Origin: Eunapius fragilis
Lineage: Eukaryota > Porifera > Demospongiae > Spongillida > Spongillidae
Direction of reading: 5' to 3'
DNA length: 64,000 nucleotides
NCBI GenBank assembly: GCA_963681505.1
Contig: OY811990.1
Span: 4,128,391 to 4,192,390, forward strand
The position numbers and the translations under genes were made by a program. Below the pieces are notes generated by a model, which searched no databases, was not told the DNA's origin, and worked only from the letters and a program-made list of their open reading frames with translations. Of this stretch, positions 46,188 through 58,020 are shown one piece after another (the stretch's first letter is position 1; each line of letters begins with the position of its first letter).

Positions 46188-46395
46188 GAGGTTGTGCTAG
46201 CAGCACCAGTGGTGAGGAGTTGGAGTCCCTGCATTTCTCAGGGTGCACACACTGCCGCCATCCTCCACTAGCCCACTGGGGCAATAGCACCCAGCCACAC
46301 ACACCTCTATGCAGGCCAAGGCTTTGCCCACACAGGTGGGGGTCACTCCATGAAGACCCTCCCCGGGGGGCAGCTTGGTGGAGGGAAGGTGGGAG
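46188..46395 (-). pseudogene. TIL exon (second TIL), copy 6, deleted
   Basis: Carries the GGGGGTCACTCC deletion form and a further single-base loss near 46255, so the cysteine pattern is broken. Confidence 0.6.
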
Positions 46396-46439
46396 GTAGG
46401 AAGGTTGGGAGGGAGGGAAAAGTAAAATGTTAGGTTTAG

Positions 46440-46786
46440 GATTGCTCGATTTAGCCCCTCTCATCGCTACACAAGATATGGGTCTGGTACGTAGATGTGA
46501 TGTGGGCATGGAGACACTTGTAAATAATCCTTTAAACAAAGGGGTCACATTTAAGATAAAAGACATCACCTAGTATTTAAAAAGAGTATTGATGGGGGCA
46601 ACATGGTATACACAGCAGAATGACACACCACCTGGTCTGCCATCTTTAACCATGGCAACACCTCCAACATCACCTCAACCAATGGTAGAGGTATTTCCAA
46701 TCTGCTATCATAGGCACAACTCTGTTTGCTTTTATGAAAGCAACTGAAACCATAAAACCATGAAAGCAAAGGACATCTAATGAGGA

Positions 46787-46824
<38 letters not shown>

Positions 46825-47290
46825 CATACATGACAAAACCAACCACCACTAGCCTCATAACCAGACCCACACTAGCAGATGCGGATGGATTACATCACCA
46901 CTACACAAGAAATGGGTCTGGTACGTAGATGTGATGTGGGCATGGAGACACTTTTACACCATTAAGATAAAAGACACAATCTAGTGGAGTAGATCTATAT
47001 TTGGGCAAGGGGTGTTCAGTTGTACCTGTGGTCAGTTCCTCTGTACCTTCTCTAGAGCAGTAATAGTCCAGGTGAGACCAGGGCACACAGTACATTAGTG
47101 TGCCTACTTGGTATATAATTTCTAGACCTGCTTACTCAGGTACTAAATAATTTTACCTATCATCATATGAGATTAACTTGATACAGAATGCTTAGGTTGA
47201 ATGGCTTATAATTATTTGTAACGTGCACAATCATATTACTACATACCTTCTCCACAGACTCATTCTTGATCTACACTGACACATCTGCAC
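46440..47290. repeat. Pre-TRIM spacer, (CA)n run and B-box scraps
   Basis: Contains DNA shared with 15830-16050, a (CA)n run at 46789-46820, and a B-box scrap at about 47005-47065 (GGGCAAGGGGTG). It leads straight into copy 7 without promoter or exon 1. Confidence 0.6.
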
Positions 47291-49453
47291 TGACCTCTTC
47301 CCTCCACATACCATATGTCAGCTGTGCTCTAAGCCCTACACAGACCCTAGGATCCTTCCATGTCTACACTCTTTCTGTGGGCAGTGTCTACATATGGAGA
47401 TAGAGAGGTCTGGGGACAAGCAGAAGATGGAGTGTCCTACCTGTCAGAGAAGTATCACCATACCAGACGGTGGAGTCAATGCTATACCTCAGAACTTCCA
47501 TCTTGGCTTTGAGGTGGAGGTGGCTGGGTACATGTCCAAGATTGGCAGTGGTGGAGAAAAGTCATGTGATGCTTGTATTGATGGGGGCAAGGGGGCTGCA
47601 GTGGTGTTCTGTTGTACATGTGGTCAGTTCCTCTGTACCTTATGTCATGAGTACCACAAGAGCAGTAAAAAATTACATCATCACCAGATGGTTGGACTAG
47701 ACCAGGAGTCTGTCAGACTACTTCCATCCATCATGACATCAACTGAACAACACCATCATGAAACTAAAATCTATTGTGAGACCTGCCAGTGTCTGGTCAA
47801 CAGAGACAGTGCCCCAGTTCTTTATAACCAACACAGGTTTGCTGACATGTGTAATATTGCAAAGGTCCGCAGAGATGAAATGAGAGAAGTACTTGTGTGT
47901 GCACAAGAAATGATCCCAAAGCTGACCAGAGCCATTGGTGCCAAAGACAAGATGGTTGAACAGGTTGAGACTTCCAGAAAGAATGCCACACTGCTCATTA
48001 ACCAAGCCTTTGAACAGCTCCACCAAGCCATAGAGGAGAGGAAGAAGACACTGTTGTCAGAGATGGAGGCCATTTCACTTTTCAAGACAACAGCTCTGAC
48101 CCTCCAGAAGGAACAATTGGTGAAGATACAAGATGAGATTGGTCACTACACTGAGATGACCTCCCACATCCTCCTGACCCACACTGACCATGAGGTGGTA
48201 GCTCTTGGAGATCTGCTACCCACTGAACTGAAGGCCACCCTGAAGAAGGTTGAGGGAGTCTCCCTCTCTACCAGTGACATACATGTGACCCTACAAACTG
48301 ATTCTCTGATGAAAGTACTCTCCAAATTTGGTCATGTAATGACCACATCTCCATCACAAAGCACATGGTCTTCTAAGTCAGCAGCCAGGATGGACATGGT
48401 GTATAGTTTAAAAGTGGAGACCAAGAGCTCAGAGGGAGAGAGGTACCCATATGGTGGTCTGCAGGTGATGAGCTGAGGTCCAAGTCACATGATGGAGCAG
48501 TTGTCCCAGGAAAGGTGGAGGACCATGGAGATGGTACCTACACCATCACCCTCACCCCTCAGGCTGCTGGTCCTCACCAGCTCCTCATCACAATGGATGG
48601 TGAACATGTACAGGGCAGTCCTCATGACCTTGATGTGAGGCCTAGCTACAGCACCTTATGTAACCCCCAGCAAGTTATCAGAAGAAGAAATCCATCAGGT
48701 ATAGCTATCCATGACAGTGGAGACATCTATGTAGCCTGTTGGAAGGATGGCTGTATTTGTGTGTTTGACCAAGGTGGTCATGAGAAGAGAACCATAGGTA
48801 GTCGTGGGAGTGGTATCATAGGTGGTGGTGGGAGTGGTGATGGTCAGTTCTATGTACCAAATGGTATATCCATCAAGGGAGATGTGATGTATGTTGCTGA
48901 TTGGGGCAATCATAGCATTCAGAAGCTGACAACAGGAGGACAGTTCCTACAAAAGTTTGGACAACATGGTACAGGTCAGGGACAGTTTGATGGACCAAGA
49001 TCAGTTATTGTTGACCAAAGACATAGAATGATTGTTGCTGACAGTGACAACCACAGGGTAGTAATATTGGATCAAAATGGCAGCTGGCTATTGACCATAA
49101 ATGGTAATGTCTCTGTTGATCAGGGTTTTAAGGATCCAAGGGGTCTTGCCTTGGACCCTCAAGGGAACATCCATGTTGCAGCCTTTGGTTCTAAAACCAT
49201 CAAAGTCTTCACACCAGAGAAGACCTATGTAAGATCTTATGGAGATGTAAAGAGTCCAACTGGAATAGCAATTGATGAAGAAGGTTACAGCCTTGTCTGT
49301 GAGTGCAGTGGCAATTGTCTCTCCATCTTTGATCCTGAGGGAAACAAGATCCACACATTTGGCAATCTCAATACACCCCGTGGTATTGCTCTGGATCCTA
49401 TAAGTGGTAGTCTGTATGTAGCCAACTATGGTGTATTGAAGTATTCTGTGTAG
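47291..49453 (+). pseudogene. TRIM-NHL array copy 7, no exon 1, frameshifted
   Basis: Spacer text (CACATCTGCAC) is fused to the start of the large exon (CCTCTTCCCTCC). RING to filamin is open to 48476. A 4-base loss (GTGATGAGCTG) then shifts the frame. Filamin and NHL continue in the next frame from 48515 to TAG at 49451-49453. The NHL region has a small in-frame internal repeat (GSRGSG, then GGGGSGDG) near 48800-48840. Confidence 0.88.
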
Positions 49454-50240
49454 TGATGAGGTAATTACCATATGCATAAATTCTGTGTATTCTGTGTAGT
49501 GGTGATGTAATGATGATGTAGTGTTAATACATAACATGAATGTTGCTATGGCAACAGAGGAGGGTTTTATCATGATGTATGTTCAGTCCACATGACCTAG
49601 GCCTAGCTATGTAACCCCCAGCAAGTGATGATGTAATGATGATGTAAGGCATTAGGTGTGGGGATGCAATGTTGGGATTGTGTGTTGCTATGGCAACAGA
49701 GGATGATTCGCTCAGATGGAAACTGACCTTATGAGTAAAATACAGTCTGTAAGGAAGCAAACATTCTGAGTTCCCAGTCTGCCCCAAAGAAGCCAGGTGA
49801 TATCATAGAAACCCAACACCAGGCAGTCCACAGCTAAGGGGTGTGGCCTGGCTAACCAAATGTCCCCTGCAGTGCCACACCTTCCCCTTCACACAGCCCC
49901 CACACACCCCTGACTCCCCTAGGTGCCAGTGGTAGAGTTCCCAGTCTGTTCCTGTGATATCATGGTTGGTGGTCCCTACAGAAGGTGGCTTCGCCCAACA
50001 CCAGGGTCCAGGCAGTCCACAGCAAAGAGGGGTGTGGCCTGGTTAAGGACATGTTCCTCTCCATGTTAGCACCATAGACCATTGCTAAGATTGTCCAGTC
50101 CCCAGTCCTCCCTGAGACACGCAAGCCAAAGCAGTGCCTGTCCCTACTCAAGAGGTCCTATAGCAGCTGTGCTCCTCCCCCTCCCCACAGCCCCCCTGGA
50201 GTCCCCCGTAGTGCCACACCTCCTCCCTCCCCTCCTAAAG
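49454..50240. repeat. Unit spacer after TRIM copy 7
   Basis: X-box palindromes at 49542-49555 and 49684-49697, plus the common spacer blocks. No gene. Confidence 0.6.
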
Positions 50241-50241
50241 T

Positions 50242-50319
50242 CTGGACTTCTATGAGAAGTACTTCCCACCCAACCACCACCTGTCTAAGTATGACTATCA
50301 CATGAGGTTAAGGAAGTAA
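50242..50319 (+). CDS. Orphan terminal exon, copy 7, 5'-truncated
   Basis: LDFYEKYFPPNHHL to MRLRK and TAA only. The upstream half is replaced by CCTCCTAAAGT. Confidence 0.45.
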   Translation: MDFYEKYFPPNHHLSKYDYHMRLRK

Positions 50320-50398
50320 CCATATGCTCACATCAGTAAATCATCTCAGAAAAACAATTTGTTACTTGCAGCTACATAAGTCTTCTTTGGTTCTGCTA

Positions 50399-50562
50399 TT
50401 ATGTAGAGCATGTGTCCAGGCAGGATTTCTCTGTGGTAAACCTGTTGTCGTTGCCTAGGCAACCTCCATACATGAATACATCACACTGGGATGTGCTAGG
50501 GTTGTAAGTGAACATTCTGATCTCATCACTGCATGGACCAGGGTCCTGTTTCAGCTGGCAGA

Positions 50563-50573
<11 letters not shown>
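50399..50573 (-). CDS. Kunitz/BPTI-domain terminal exon, copy 6, intact
   Basis: From a CACAGAG acceptor it reads FCQLKQDPGPCSDEI, MFTYNPSTSQCDVFM, YGGCLGNDNRF and SCLDTCST and stops. All six Cys of the Kunitz fold are present, with the PGPC and YGGC motifs and the NRF segment. Kunitz domains inhibit serine proteases; the P1 residue would be Ser (PCSDE), which is unusual for a trypsin inhibitor. This exon, with TIL 50708, Ig 51487, TIL 51770 and GCC2/3 51948, forms the most complete - strand series in the window. Confidence 0.8.
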
Positions 50574-50626
<53 letters not shown>

Positions 50627-50707
50627 TATGTATTGTGTGTATGTGTAGTGTGTGAGGATAGCACAGTATTCATAGCCCATCAATGGAGGCATGTGTATGT
50701 CACTTAC

Positions 50708-50895
50708 GAGGTTGTGCTAGCAGCACCAGTGGTGAGGAGTTGGAGTCCCTGCACTTCTCAGGGTGCACACACTGCCCACCATCCTCCACTAGCCCACTGG
50801 GGCAGAAGCACCCAGCCACACACACCTCTATGCAGGCCAAGGCTTTGCCCACACAGGTGGGGGGGCAGGCACTGCCACACTCCTTGAAGACCCTC
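50708..50895 (-). CDS. TIL-domain exon (second TIL), copy 7, 5'-clipped
   Basis: The cysteine part (VFKECGSACPLTC to CVHPEKC) is intact, but the Pro-rich lead-in and acceptor are replaced by GGATGTGTGTGTTTGTG at 50895. Confidence 0.55.
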
Positions 50896-50899
50896 GGAT

Positions 50900-51240
50900 G
50901 TGTGTGTTTGTGTGTTATCTACATACTGTTATCTTTACAAATTGGACCATTTTCATGTATGTACATGCCATTTGTCACGTGATCTCCTATATGTATACAT
51001 AGTATAATAACTGATTCATTGAAAGAGATATACAATATATGTTACGTGTTTATTGTGCATATATGTATTATCATGCATTTATCAGAAATGTTATGTTGTG
51101 AGTAGGATCTGGTAGGGTGTGGCTTAGTTAGTCCACACCCCTTTGTGTTACATCATCAGAATTGTTTGATCTCTAACAGTTACGTCAGTTACAGACGTTG
51201 TTATTTAGCCCAAAGGAAGAAGAGGGGTGAGATGAGTTAT
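50900..51240. other. AT-rich spacer
   Basis: A unique AT-rich insert (50920-51085) and then common spacer. No gene seen. Confidence 0.4.
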
Positions 51241-51287
51241 TAGGGTGAGAGAGAGAAAGAGAGAGTGAGAGAGAGAGGGAGAGAGAG

Positions 51288-51479
<192 letters not shown>

Positions 51480-51486
51480 TGAAGGT

Positions 51487-51740
51487 CAACTTACTGACGA
51501 CAGAGATGATGGAGTTGTTGCTCCAGCACTGTGACACTGTGCACACCTCACATCTGAAGGACACTTGGAGGAAATTGGGTATGGATGTACTGGGCACCAC
51601 CAGTGGTATGGTGTCAACAGCTGGTATGGGGAGCTCTTGCATGTTTCTGATCACTGCTCTTGGGTTGATGAGCTGTGTGTACCAATGGATGCTTACTTCA
51701 GGGCTTTGTTCAACCAGTGGAGAGCAGTCTATCACTCCTT
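51487..51740 (-). CDS. Ig-domain exon, copy 5
   Basis: CSPLVEQSPEVSIHW, the LINPRAVIRN segment, VVPSTSIPN and SFRCEVCTVSQCW are all in one frame, so both core Cys and the Trp are kept. The 5' end is shortened compared with the other copies (GGTGATGTTC lost). Confidence 0.65.
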
Positions 51741-51769
51741 CTTACACCCATATGCAGGTTAGTAAACTG

Positions 51770-51888
51770 GGGAGGACAGAAGCATCCCTGCACGCATTGT
51801 GTGGGACAGCCATCAGGGGGGGTGGGGTTGGCACATGTTGGTCGGCAGACTGGGCCCCACTCAGAGTAGAACTTCCCTTCAGGGCACA
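51770..51888 (-). pseudogene. First-TIL exon, copy 5, acceptor mutated
   Basis: The acceptor CCCCCAG reads CCCCAA here (+ strand CATTGGGG). The 3' end is fused to the Ig exon lead, so the last Cys are missing. Confidence 0.6.
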
Positions 51889-51947
51889 TTGGGGAGAGAC
51901 CAGACCATGGCAGCACACACACATATACACACACACACACAACACAC

Positions 51948-52140
51948 CTGGAGCCACACAATCTGTAGGCACAGACGCTCCAAATGATGCTGTGTTGGTG
52001 TTGGGAGGACATTGTACACATGAGCTGTAGTCCAAGCCAGCCTTCCTCCACGTCCCCTGGGGGGCAGGGTGACATCGCAATGATGTCATTGATGGAAGGT
52101 AGAGACCGTCACCACATTTGTCGCATTGGAGGGGACAGTC
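51948..52140 (-). CDS. GCC2/GCC3 (ephrin-receptor-like) Cys-rich exon
   Basis: Between an ...CCCCAG acceptor and CCAG|GTGTGT it encodes DCPLQCDKCGDGLYL, GTWRKAGLDYSSCV, QCPPNTNTASFGASV and PTDCVAP. The CxxCPPNT...GA...DC pattern is that of GCC2/GCC3 domains in extracellular proteins. It occurs once in the window and fits upstream of the first TIL. Confidence 0.65.
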
Positions 52141-52204
52141 TGGGGAGGCTGGGGAGGAGGAACCTTGTAAAGGGGTGAAGGATTTGGGATGAGAGGAGAT
52201 TGGG

Positions 52205-52690
52205 TGGGATGGATGGGGAGGTGTGCATGAGGGTAGGTGTGCATGAGGGTACGTGTGGATGAGGTGTAGGTATGCATGAGGTGAGGTGTGCATGAGGGGA
52301 GGTGTGCATGAGGGTAAGTGTGCATGAGGAGAGGTGTGCATGAGGGTAGGTGTGCATGAGAGTAGGGATAGGTGTGCATGAGGTGGAGGTGTGCATGAGG
52401 GGAGGTGTGCATGAAGAGAGGTGTGCATGAGGGGAGGTGTGCATGAGGGGACGTGTGCATGAGGAGAGGTGTGCATGAGGGTAGGTGTGCATGAGAGTAG
52501 GTATGCATGAGGATAGGTGTGCATGAGGTGGAGGTGTGCATGAGGGGAGGTGTGCATGAAGGGAGGTGTGCATGAGGGGAGGTGTGCATGAGGGGAGGTG
52601 TGCATGAGGGTAGGTGTACATGAGGGGAGGTGTGCATGAGGGTAGGTGTGCATGAGGGGAGGTGTGCATGAGGGGAGGTGTGCATGAGAC
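52205..52690. repeat. GT-rich minisatellite (about 30 units of 15-16 bases)
   Basis: Units of GGAGGTGTGCATGAG with variants. On the - strand all three frames stay open (HTSPHAHLPSC type peptides), an accident of composition. It lies upstream of the GCC2/3 exon acceptor. Confidence 0.9.
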
Positions 52691-52937
52691 TTGTTACCTT
52701 ATGTAATAAACATAACATTCACATAACACATTGATCATGAATACTAATCAGCATATAATGAAGTGCATGGATAACAATACTACATACACATAGAAAGACT
52801 GAGCACAGTTTACAGTGCTCCATTAACAATGATATCATCTCTTTTGATGTTCTGTAGGTCACAATCATCTTCTAAGACTATCAACTGCTTACTTAGAAGG
52901 GCTTTGGCAAGTGGCATGAGTAACACTGATTTGGACA

Positions 52938-55900
52938 TTGTATGGAGAGCAGCTTCGCGACCAGCTGGAGGTCCTACGAGGAATGTGGGAAGACTCGCGG
53001 CAAGAGGCCTTGGATGGCAGAGCCGGAGCAAGGGCTGCGCGAAATCACTGGGAAGGTGAGTTGAAACTGACAAAACTATCCGAACAGGACGATATAGAAG
53101 CGTACCTGACCACATACGAGCGGATGATGGTCATTTACGAGGTTCCGGAGGAGCGCTGGGCGGTGCGACTTGCGCCACTGTTGACAGGCAAAGCGCAGAG
53201 TGCGTACGCAGCGATGAGGGCCGAGGATGCGCTGGACTATCGGGTCCTGAAAGAGGCGATCCTGAAACGATACGAGATATCGGAAGACTCGTACAGGCAG
53301 AAATTTCGTAGAGCGGAAAAGAAAGCGGATGAATCGGTAAGCGAGATGGCGGTACGGCTTAACGATTTCTTCCGAAGGTGGACAAGGAGTTGTGCGACAG
53401 TGGAGCAGCTGGCGGACTTGATGGTCAAGGAGCAGCTGCTCAACACACTCCCTGTGAACGTCAAGATCTGGGTGGAAGAAAGAAGGCCGAAGACTGCGGA
53501 GGAGGCAGCACAGTTGGCCGACGATTACTTCCGGGCGCGCAAGCAGGCGACGCACCCGTTCAAGCAGATCGAGGGCAAGACACCCATGGAATCTCAGAGT
53601 ACAAGGCGGTGTTACACTTGTAAGCAGCCGGGTCATTTTGCTAAAGATTGCCCCGTACAGGAAAGCGGAAGGTCCGAAAGCGCGGCAACTGGCAAGAACG
53701 GAAGGGAGTCGGAGTCGAATGGCGTTGTGGCAAGGCAACCAGGGGAAAAGAGGGACTGGACGAAAATAGAATGCTACAACTGCGGAAAGAAGGGGCACGG
53801 GTCCAGATACTGCCCTAACAACGCCCTGTATTGCGCTGAGCGAAAGAAGAACAAGGACATACAGAGGAGCGGAGTAGTCAACGGACAAAGGGTGGAAGAT
53901 ATAGTGTTGGACACTGGATGCTCTCAGACCATGGTACATAGCCGCCTTATACCCTCGGACCAGCTGCTGGAAGGGGATGGCGTGGTGGTGAGATGTGTGC
54001 ATGGTGACTCTGCATTGTACCCGTTGTGCAATGTTAGGATTGAGTTGGAGGGACGCTACATTCAAGCGGTCGCTGCCGTGTCGGATACTCTACCCACATC
54101 GGTACTATTGGGCACTGACGTCAGCGAACTGGGTAAATTGCTTGGAATGAAGATAGCTCCGAAGACCACTTCTCCAGGTGAACAGCGGGCGTACATGGTG
54201 ACTACAAGAGCCAAGGAAGCAGCCGAGGCGAGCAAGGAGCAGGAGGAGCGCTCGAACGAACAGGAGAGTGGGGTCAGCCCAAATCCAGTGGCGGTGGAGA
54301 GCGGTTCTACGAGCACAGAAGGGGAAGTTTGGGACTTGGGGAACGAGATGGATGATTGCATTTTTGAAGGGGGCTACTCAAGACCGAAGCAGACCAGACG
54401 ACAAAAGCGTAGAGGGAGAAGGAACCTCCAAACGGCAGAACTGGAGCTTGACACCGCTGGGCAGCAGAGGCCCGAAACGGATGATGTCCTTGCGTCATCG
54501 GCAGAGGAACTTAGAGCATCCCAGGAAGCGGACCCAACGCTTGTAGCCGTCAGGGAAGCTGTTTCTGGGGCGGAGGATGACCGGTCAAGCAACTATTTCA
54601 AGAAAGATGGATTGCTGTACCACAGAAGAAAACATGCAGCTGGTGGAGCGGGCGAAGACTCGGCCGTGGAACAGCTAGTTCTACCCAAGAAATTTCGTAA
54701 GGCTGTGTTAAATCTTGCACACAGTGTTCCTACAGCTGGCCATCTGGGGAAGCGTAAAACGGCGGACCGCATACTGCAAAGGTTCCACTGGCCGGGGGTG
54801 CACCGCGATGTGGCAAGCTACTGCAAGGGCTGCGCAGAATGCCAGAAGCTGTCCAGAGGAAAAGTCTGCAGGGTACCACTGGTTCCACTCCCCGTGATTT
54901 CTGTGCCATTCGAACGTATAGCTATGGACATAGTGGGGCCACTACCCAGGAGCAGTCATGGAAATCGGTATGTCTTGGTGGTGTGCGACTATGCCACCCG
55001 GTATCCAGAGGCGATGGCCATGCGGAGCGTGGAAGCTGAACGGGTGGCAGAAGAGTTGGTGACACTGTTCGCGAGGGTAGGAATTCCCAAGGAGATCCTG
55101 ACGGATCAGGGCACGAACTTTACGTCAATGCTGTTACAAGAGCTGTATCGTTTGTTACACATACGCCATATTCGCACAAGCCCTTACCACCCACAGACAG
55201 ACGGCCTCGTAGAGCGGTTCAACCGAACCCTGAAGATGATGCTAAGGAAGACAGCAGTCGAAGAGGGCAAGGACTGGGACCGGCTACTACCGTACGTACT
55301 TTTCGCATATCGCGAGGTACCCCAGAGCTCCACGGGATTCTCGCCTTTCGAGCTGTTGTATGGACGCGCACCGAGGGGACCGTTAGACGTACTGAAGGAG
55401 ACGTGGGAAGGAAAGGAGAAGAGTTCGGAGAGCGTCGTGTCACACATCCTGACGATGCGGGACAGAATGGAGGCGATGAAGGATCTCGTGATGGAGAACA
55501 TGGAAAAGGCACAGACAATACAGAAGAAGTGGTACGACCAGAACGCCCGGTACAGAGAGCTGAAAGTTGGCAGCAAGGTGTTGGTCCTACTTCCTTCGTC
55601 CACAAACAAGCTGCTCGCTCAGTGGCAAGGGCCGTATGAAGTTCTAGAACAGGTGGGCAGTGTGGACTATATGATTGACATGCACGACCGCAGGAAACGG
55701 AGAAAGATATTTCATGTGAACATGCTACGGGAGTTCTGCCCACCAAGTGACACAATCGCGGTCGGATACTGGTGCGAGGAAGAAACCTGCCCCGAAGATT
55801 CCAGGGCCGACGACGAAGAAGAGGTTCCCGTATGGCGGGAGGAACCAGTACAATCAGAGCTCGAGGTGGGCCCCACCCTCGGTGAACAGCTGACCACACA

Positions 55901-57387
55901 GCAAAGAGAGGAGTTGGCTGGGGTACTGGAGGAGTTCGCAGCAGTATTCAGCAACCTTCCGGGACGGACGAGGCTGGCAGAACATCCCATCAAGTGTGGA
56001 TCCGCAAGACCAATTAGGTTGGCCCCATACCGAATCCCTCATGCATACAGGAAGGCTGTACAACAAGAGATAAAGGAGATGCTGGAAGGAGGCATAATTG
56101 AACCTTCGGCGAGTGAATGGTCTTCGCCCATGGTGATAGTCAAGAAAAAGGACGGGGCCCTGAGGATCTGTGTGGACTACAGGAAACTGAACAGCGTCTC
56201 GCAGGTGGACGCCTACCCTATGCCCAGGATCGACGAAATACTGGACCAGTTGGGAAAGCCACAGTTCATATCTACGATGGACCTGACGCGGACGGGGCTA
56301 CTGGCAAGTTCCGGTAGAGCAAAAGGCACGCCACAAGACAGCTTTTTCCACACCGTTCGGGTTGTACCAATTCAAGATGATGCCGTTTGGACTTCAGGGG
56401 GCCCCTGCTACGTTCCAGAGACTGATGGATCATGTGATCCGGGAAATGAATGGTTTCGCTAGCGCCTACCTGGATGACCTGATCATTTACAGTAGCTCCT
56501 GGGCAGACCACGTGAGTCACCTTCGTCGTGTGCTGGAGAGACTGGTGGGGGCGGGGCTGACGGTCAAGCTAAGCAAGTGCCAATTTGGTATGTCAAAGTG
56601 CACATATTTGGGGCATGTTATAGGAAGTGGGAGCGTGGAACCTGAACCGTCGAAAGTACTGGTCGTTAAGCGGTTTGAGGCTCCAAAAACAAAGACGCAG
56701 GTTCGAGCGTTCCTCGGCCTGACTGGATACTACCGACGGTTTATACCAAACTACGCAGCTGTGGCTCTACCGCTGACCGAGTTGACGAAAAAAATGACAC
56801 CCACAGACGTAACCTGGACAGCAAAGTGCGAGGCAGCATTTCAGGAGCTAAAGAGGCTACTGTGTTCTACCCCAGTGCTAGCGAGCCCTGACTTTGAGAA
56901 GCCATTTATCCTGCAGACTGACGCTTCTGAATATGGGGTTGGGGCAGTGTTAAGCCAACGGGATGCTCTGGGTTGTGATCACCCTATTGCTTATTTCAGT
57001 AGGAAGCTACTCCCTCGGGAAGTACGGTACTCCACGGTCGAGAAGGAGTGTCTAGCCATCAAGCTGGGCATGGAGACGTTCCGAGTATATCTCCTAGGCC
57101 GGAAGTTCACCGTGGAGACGGACCACCGATCACTGGTGTGGCTAAACAAGCTGAAGGAAAGCAACTCCCGACTAACTCGATGGAGTCTGGCTCTTCAACC
57201 CTTCAACTACTCAGTGGTGCACAGAGCTGGCCTCAGTAATGGAAACGCGGATGCACTCTCTCGTGTCAGCACGGTGACGGAGCATGATGGGGCAACAAAC
57301 TCCTTTGTTGCTGAAGAAGGAGGGTGGAGTGTAAAGGAATGGGAACGAGGTGGACATGAGAACTTCATGTCTCCACAGCAGCCCTGA
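52938..57387 (+). mobile_element. Ty3/gypsy-type retrotransposon with integrase before reverse transcriptase (Gmr1-like)
   Basis: One long frame (52938-56462, 1174 codons) encodes gag, two CCHC knuckles (CYTCKQPGHFAKDC near 53609; CYNCGKKGHGSRYC near 53771), an aspartic protease (VLDTGCSQTMVH near 53905) and an H2C2 integrase zinc finger (near 54715-54850). The integrase core follows (MDIVGPLP, LTDQGTNF and DGLVERFNR near 54925, 55100 and 55205), then the start of RT (near 56040). A frameshift near 56290 moves RT into a second frame (56362-57387), with YLDDLIIYSS at about 56470 and RNase H (LQTDASEYGVGAVLS, TDHRSLVWL). Composition is GC-richer than the surroundings. I see no LTR at the 5' junction, so it looks 5'-truncated. 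A 3' LTR is not clear. Confidence 0.85.
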
Positions 57388-58020
57388 GAGAACGATCCTA
57401 CCCAATGGGAAGACAGGGATTATGGACCAATGGCATGCGTTATTCACTAGTATAAAATGCGCATGTTGTATGGAGTATGTATGAAAAGTGTTATCAAGAG
57501 ACCTTCAACTGTGTTTGTGGTCAAAAACCCGGCGGCGGCTTACTGGTGCGCGCGGAATATCGTTACAGTGATGTTGATGATAATGATGATGTTGATGCTA
57601 CTGTTGATGCAGATACTGATGTTGATTGTGATGCGGATGTTAAAATGCTGATGGTGATGTTGCTGCTGTTGCTGCGAAAGAAAATCATCAATGAATGTAG
57701 ATCAGTTATACATTGAATGACTTCTCACTAAGATTCACAAAATCACATTCTGCTGTGCTTTCCGAGTGAGATTGTTCTGTGAAGAATATTTTCTAGGGAT
57801 TTAGCACCTCTTTTTTACATTCGAGAAGCATGCATGCCAATCTCATGCAGCATACATCTGAAAGTTACCTGAATTAGTCACACATTTGACAGATGATTCC
57901 ACTTTTTCCCTTTTCTCACGTGCCTGTAGTGATTGCATGAGGCCCCCATTCTCAACATTGCTAAATCTTAACCTTACATATTGATTATAATTTTTAATAA
58001 TATTGGTATTAGTCCCTGTT
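57388..58020. other. 3' flank of the gypsy element; imperfect GATGTT repeats
   Basis: TATAAAATGCGC at 57451 could belong to a 3' LTR, but no matching 5' copy is found. Bases 57568-57670 are an imperfect GATGTTGAT-type repeat. The remainder is intron-like for the - strand SAM paralog. Confidence 0.35.

Noticed and set aside
52086..52718. His/Pro-rich open frames in three - strand frames
   Set aside because: A 15-base repeat without stops keeps all frames open. Only the flanking GCC2/3 exon has real domain features.
53076..54065. 329-codon open frame opposite gag
   Set aside because: It is a shadow of a GC-rich coding strand, with no recognisable motif or start context.
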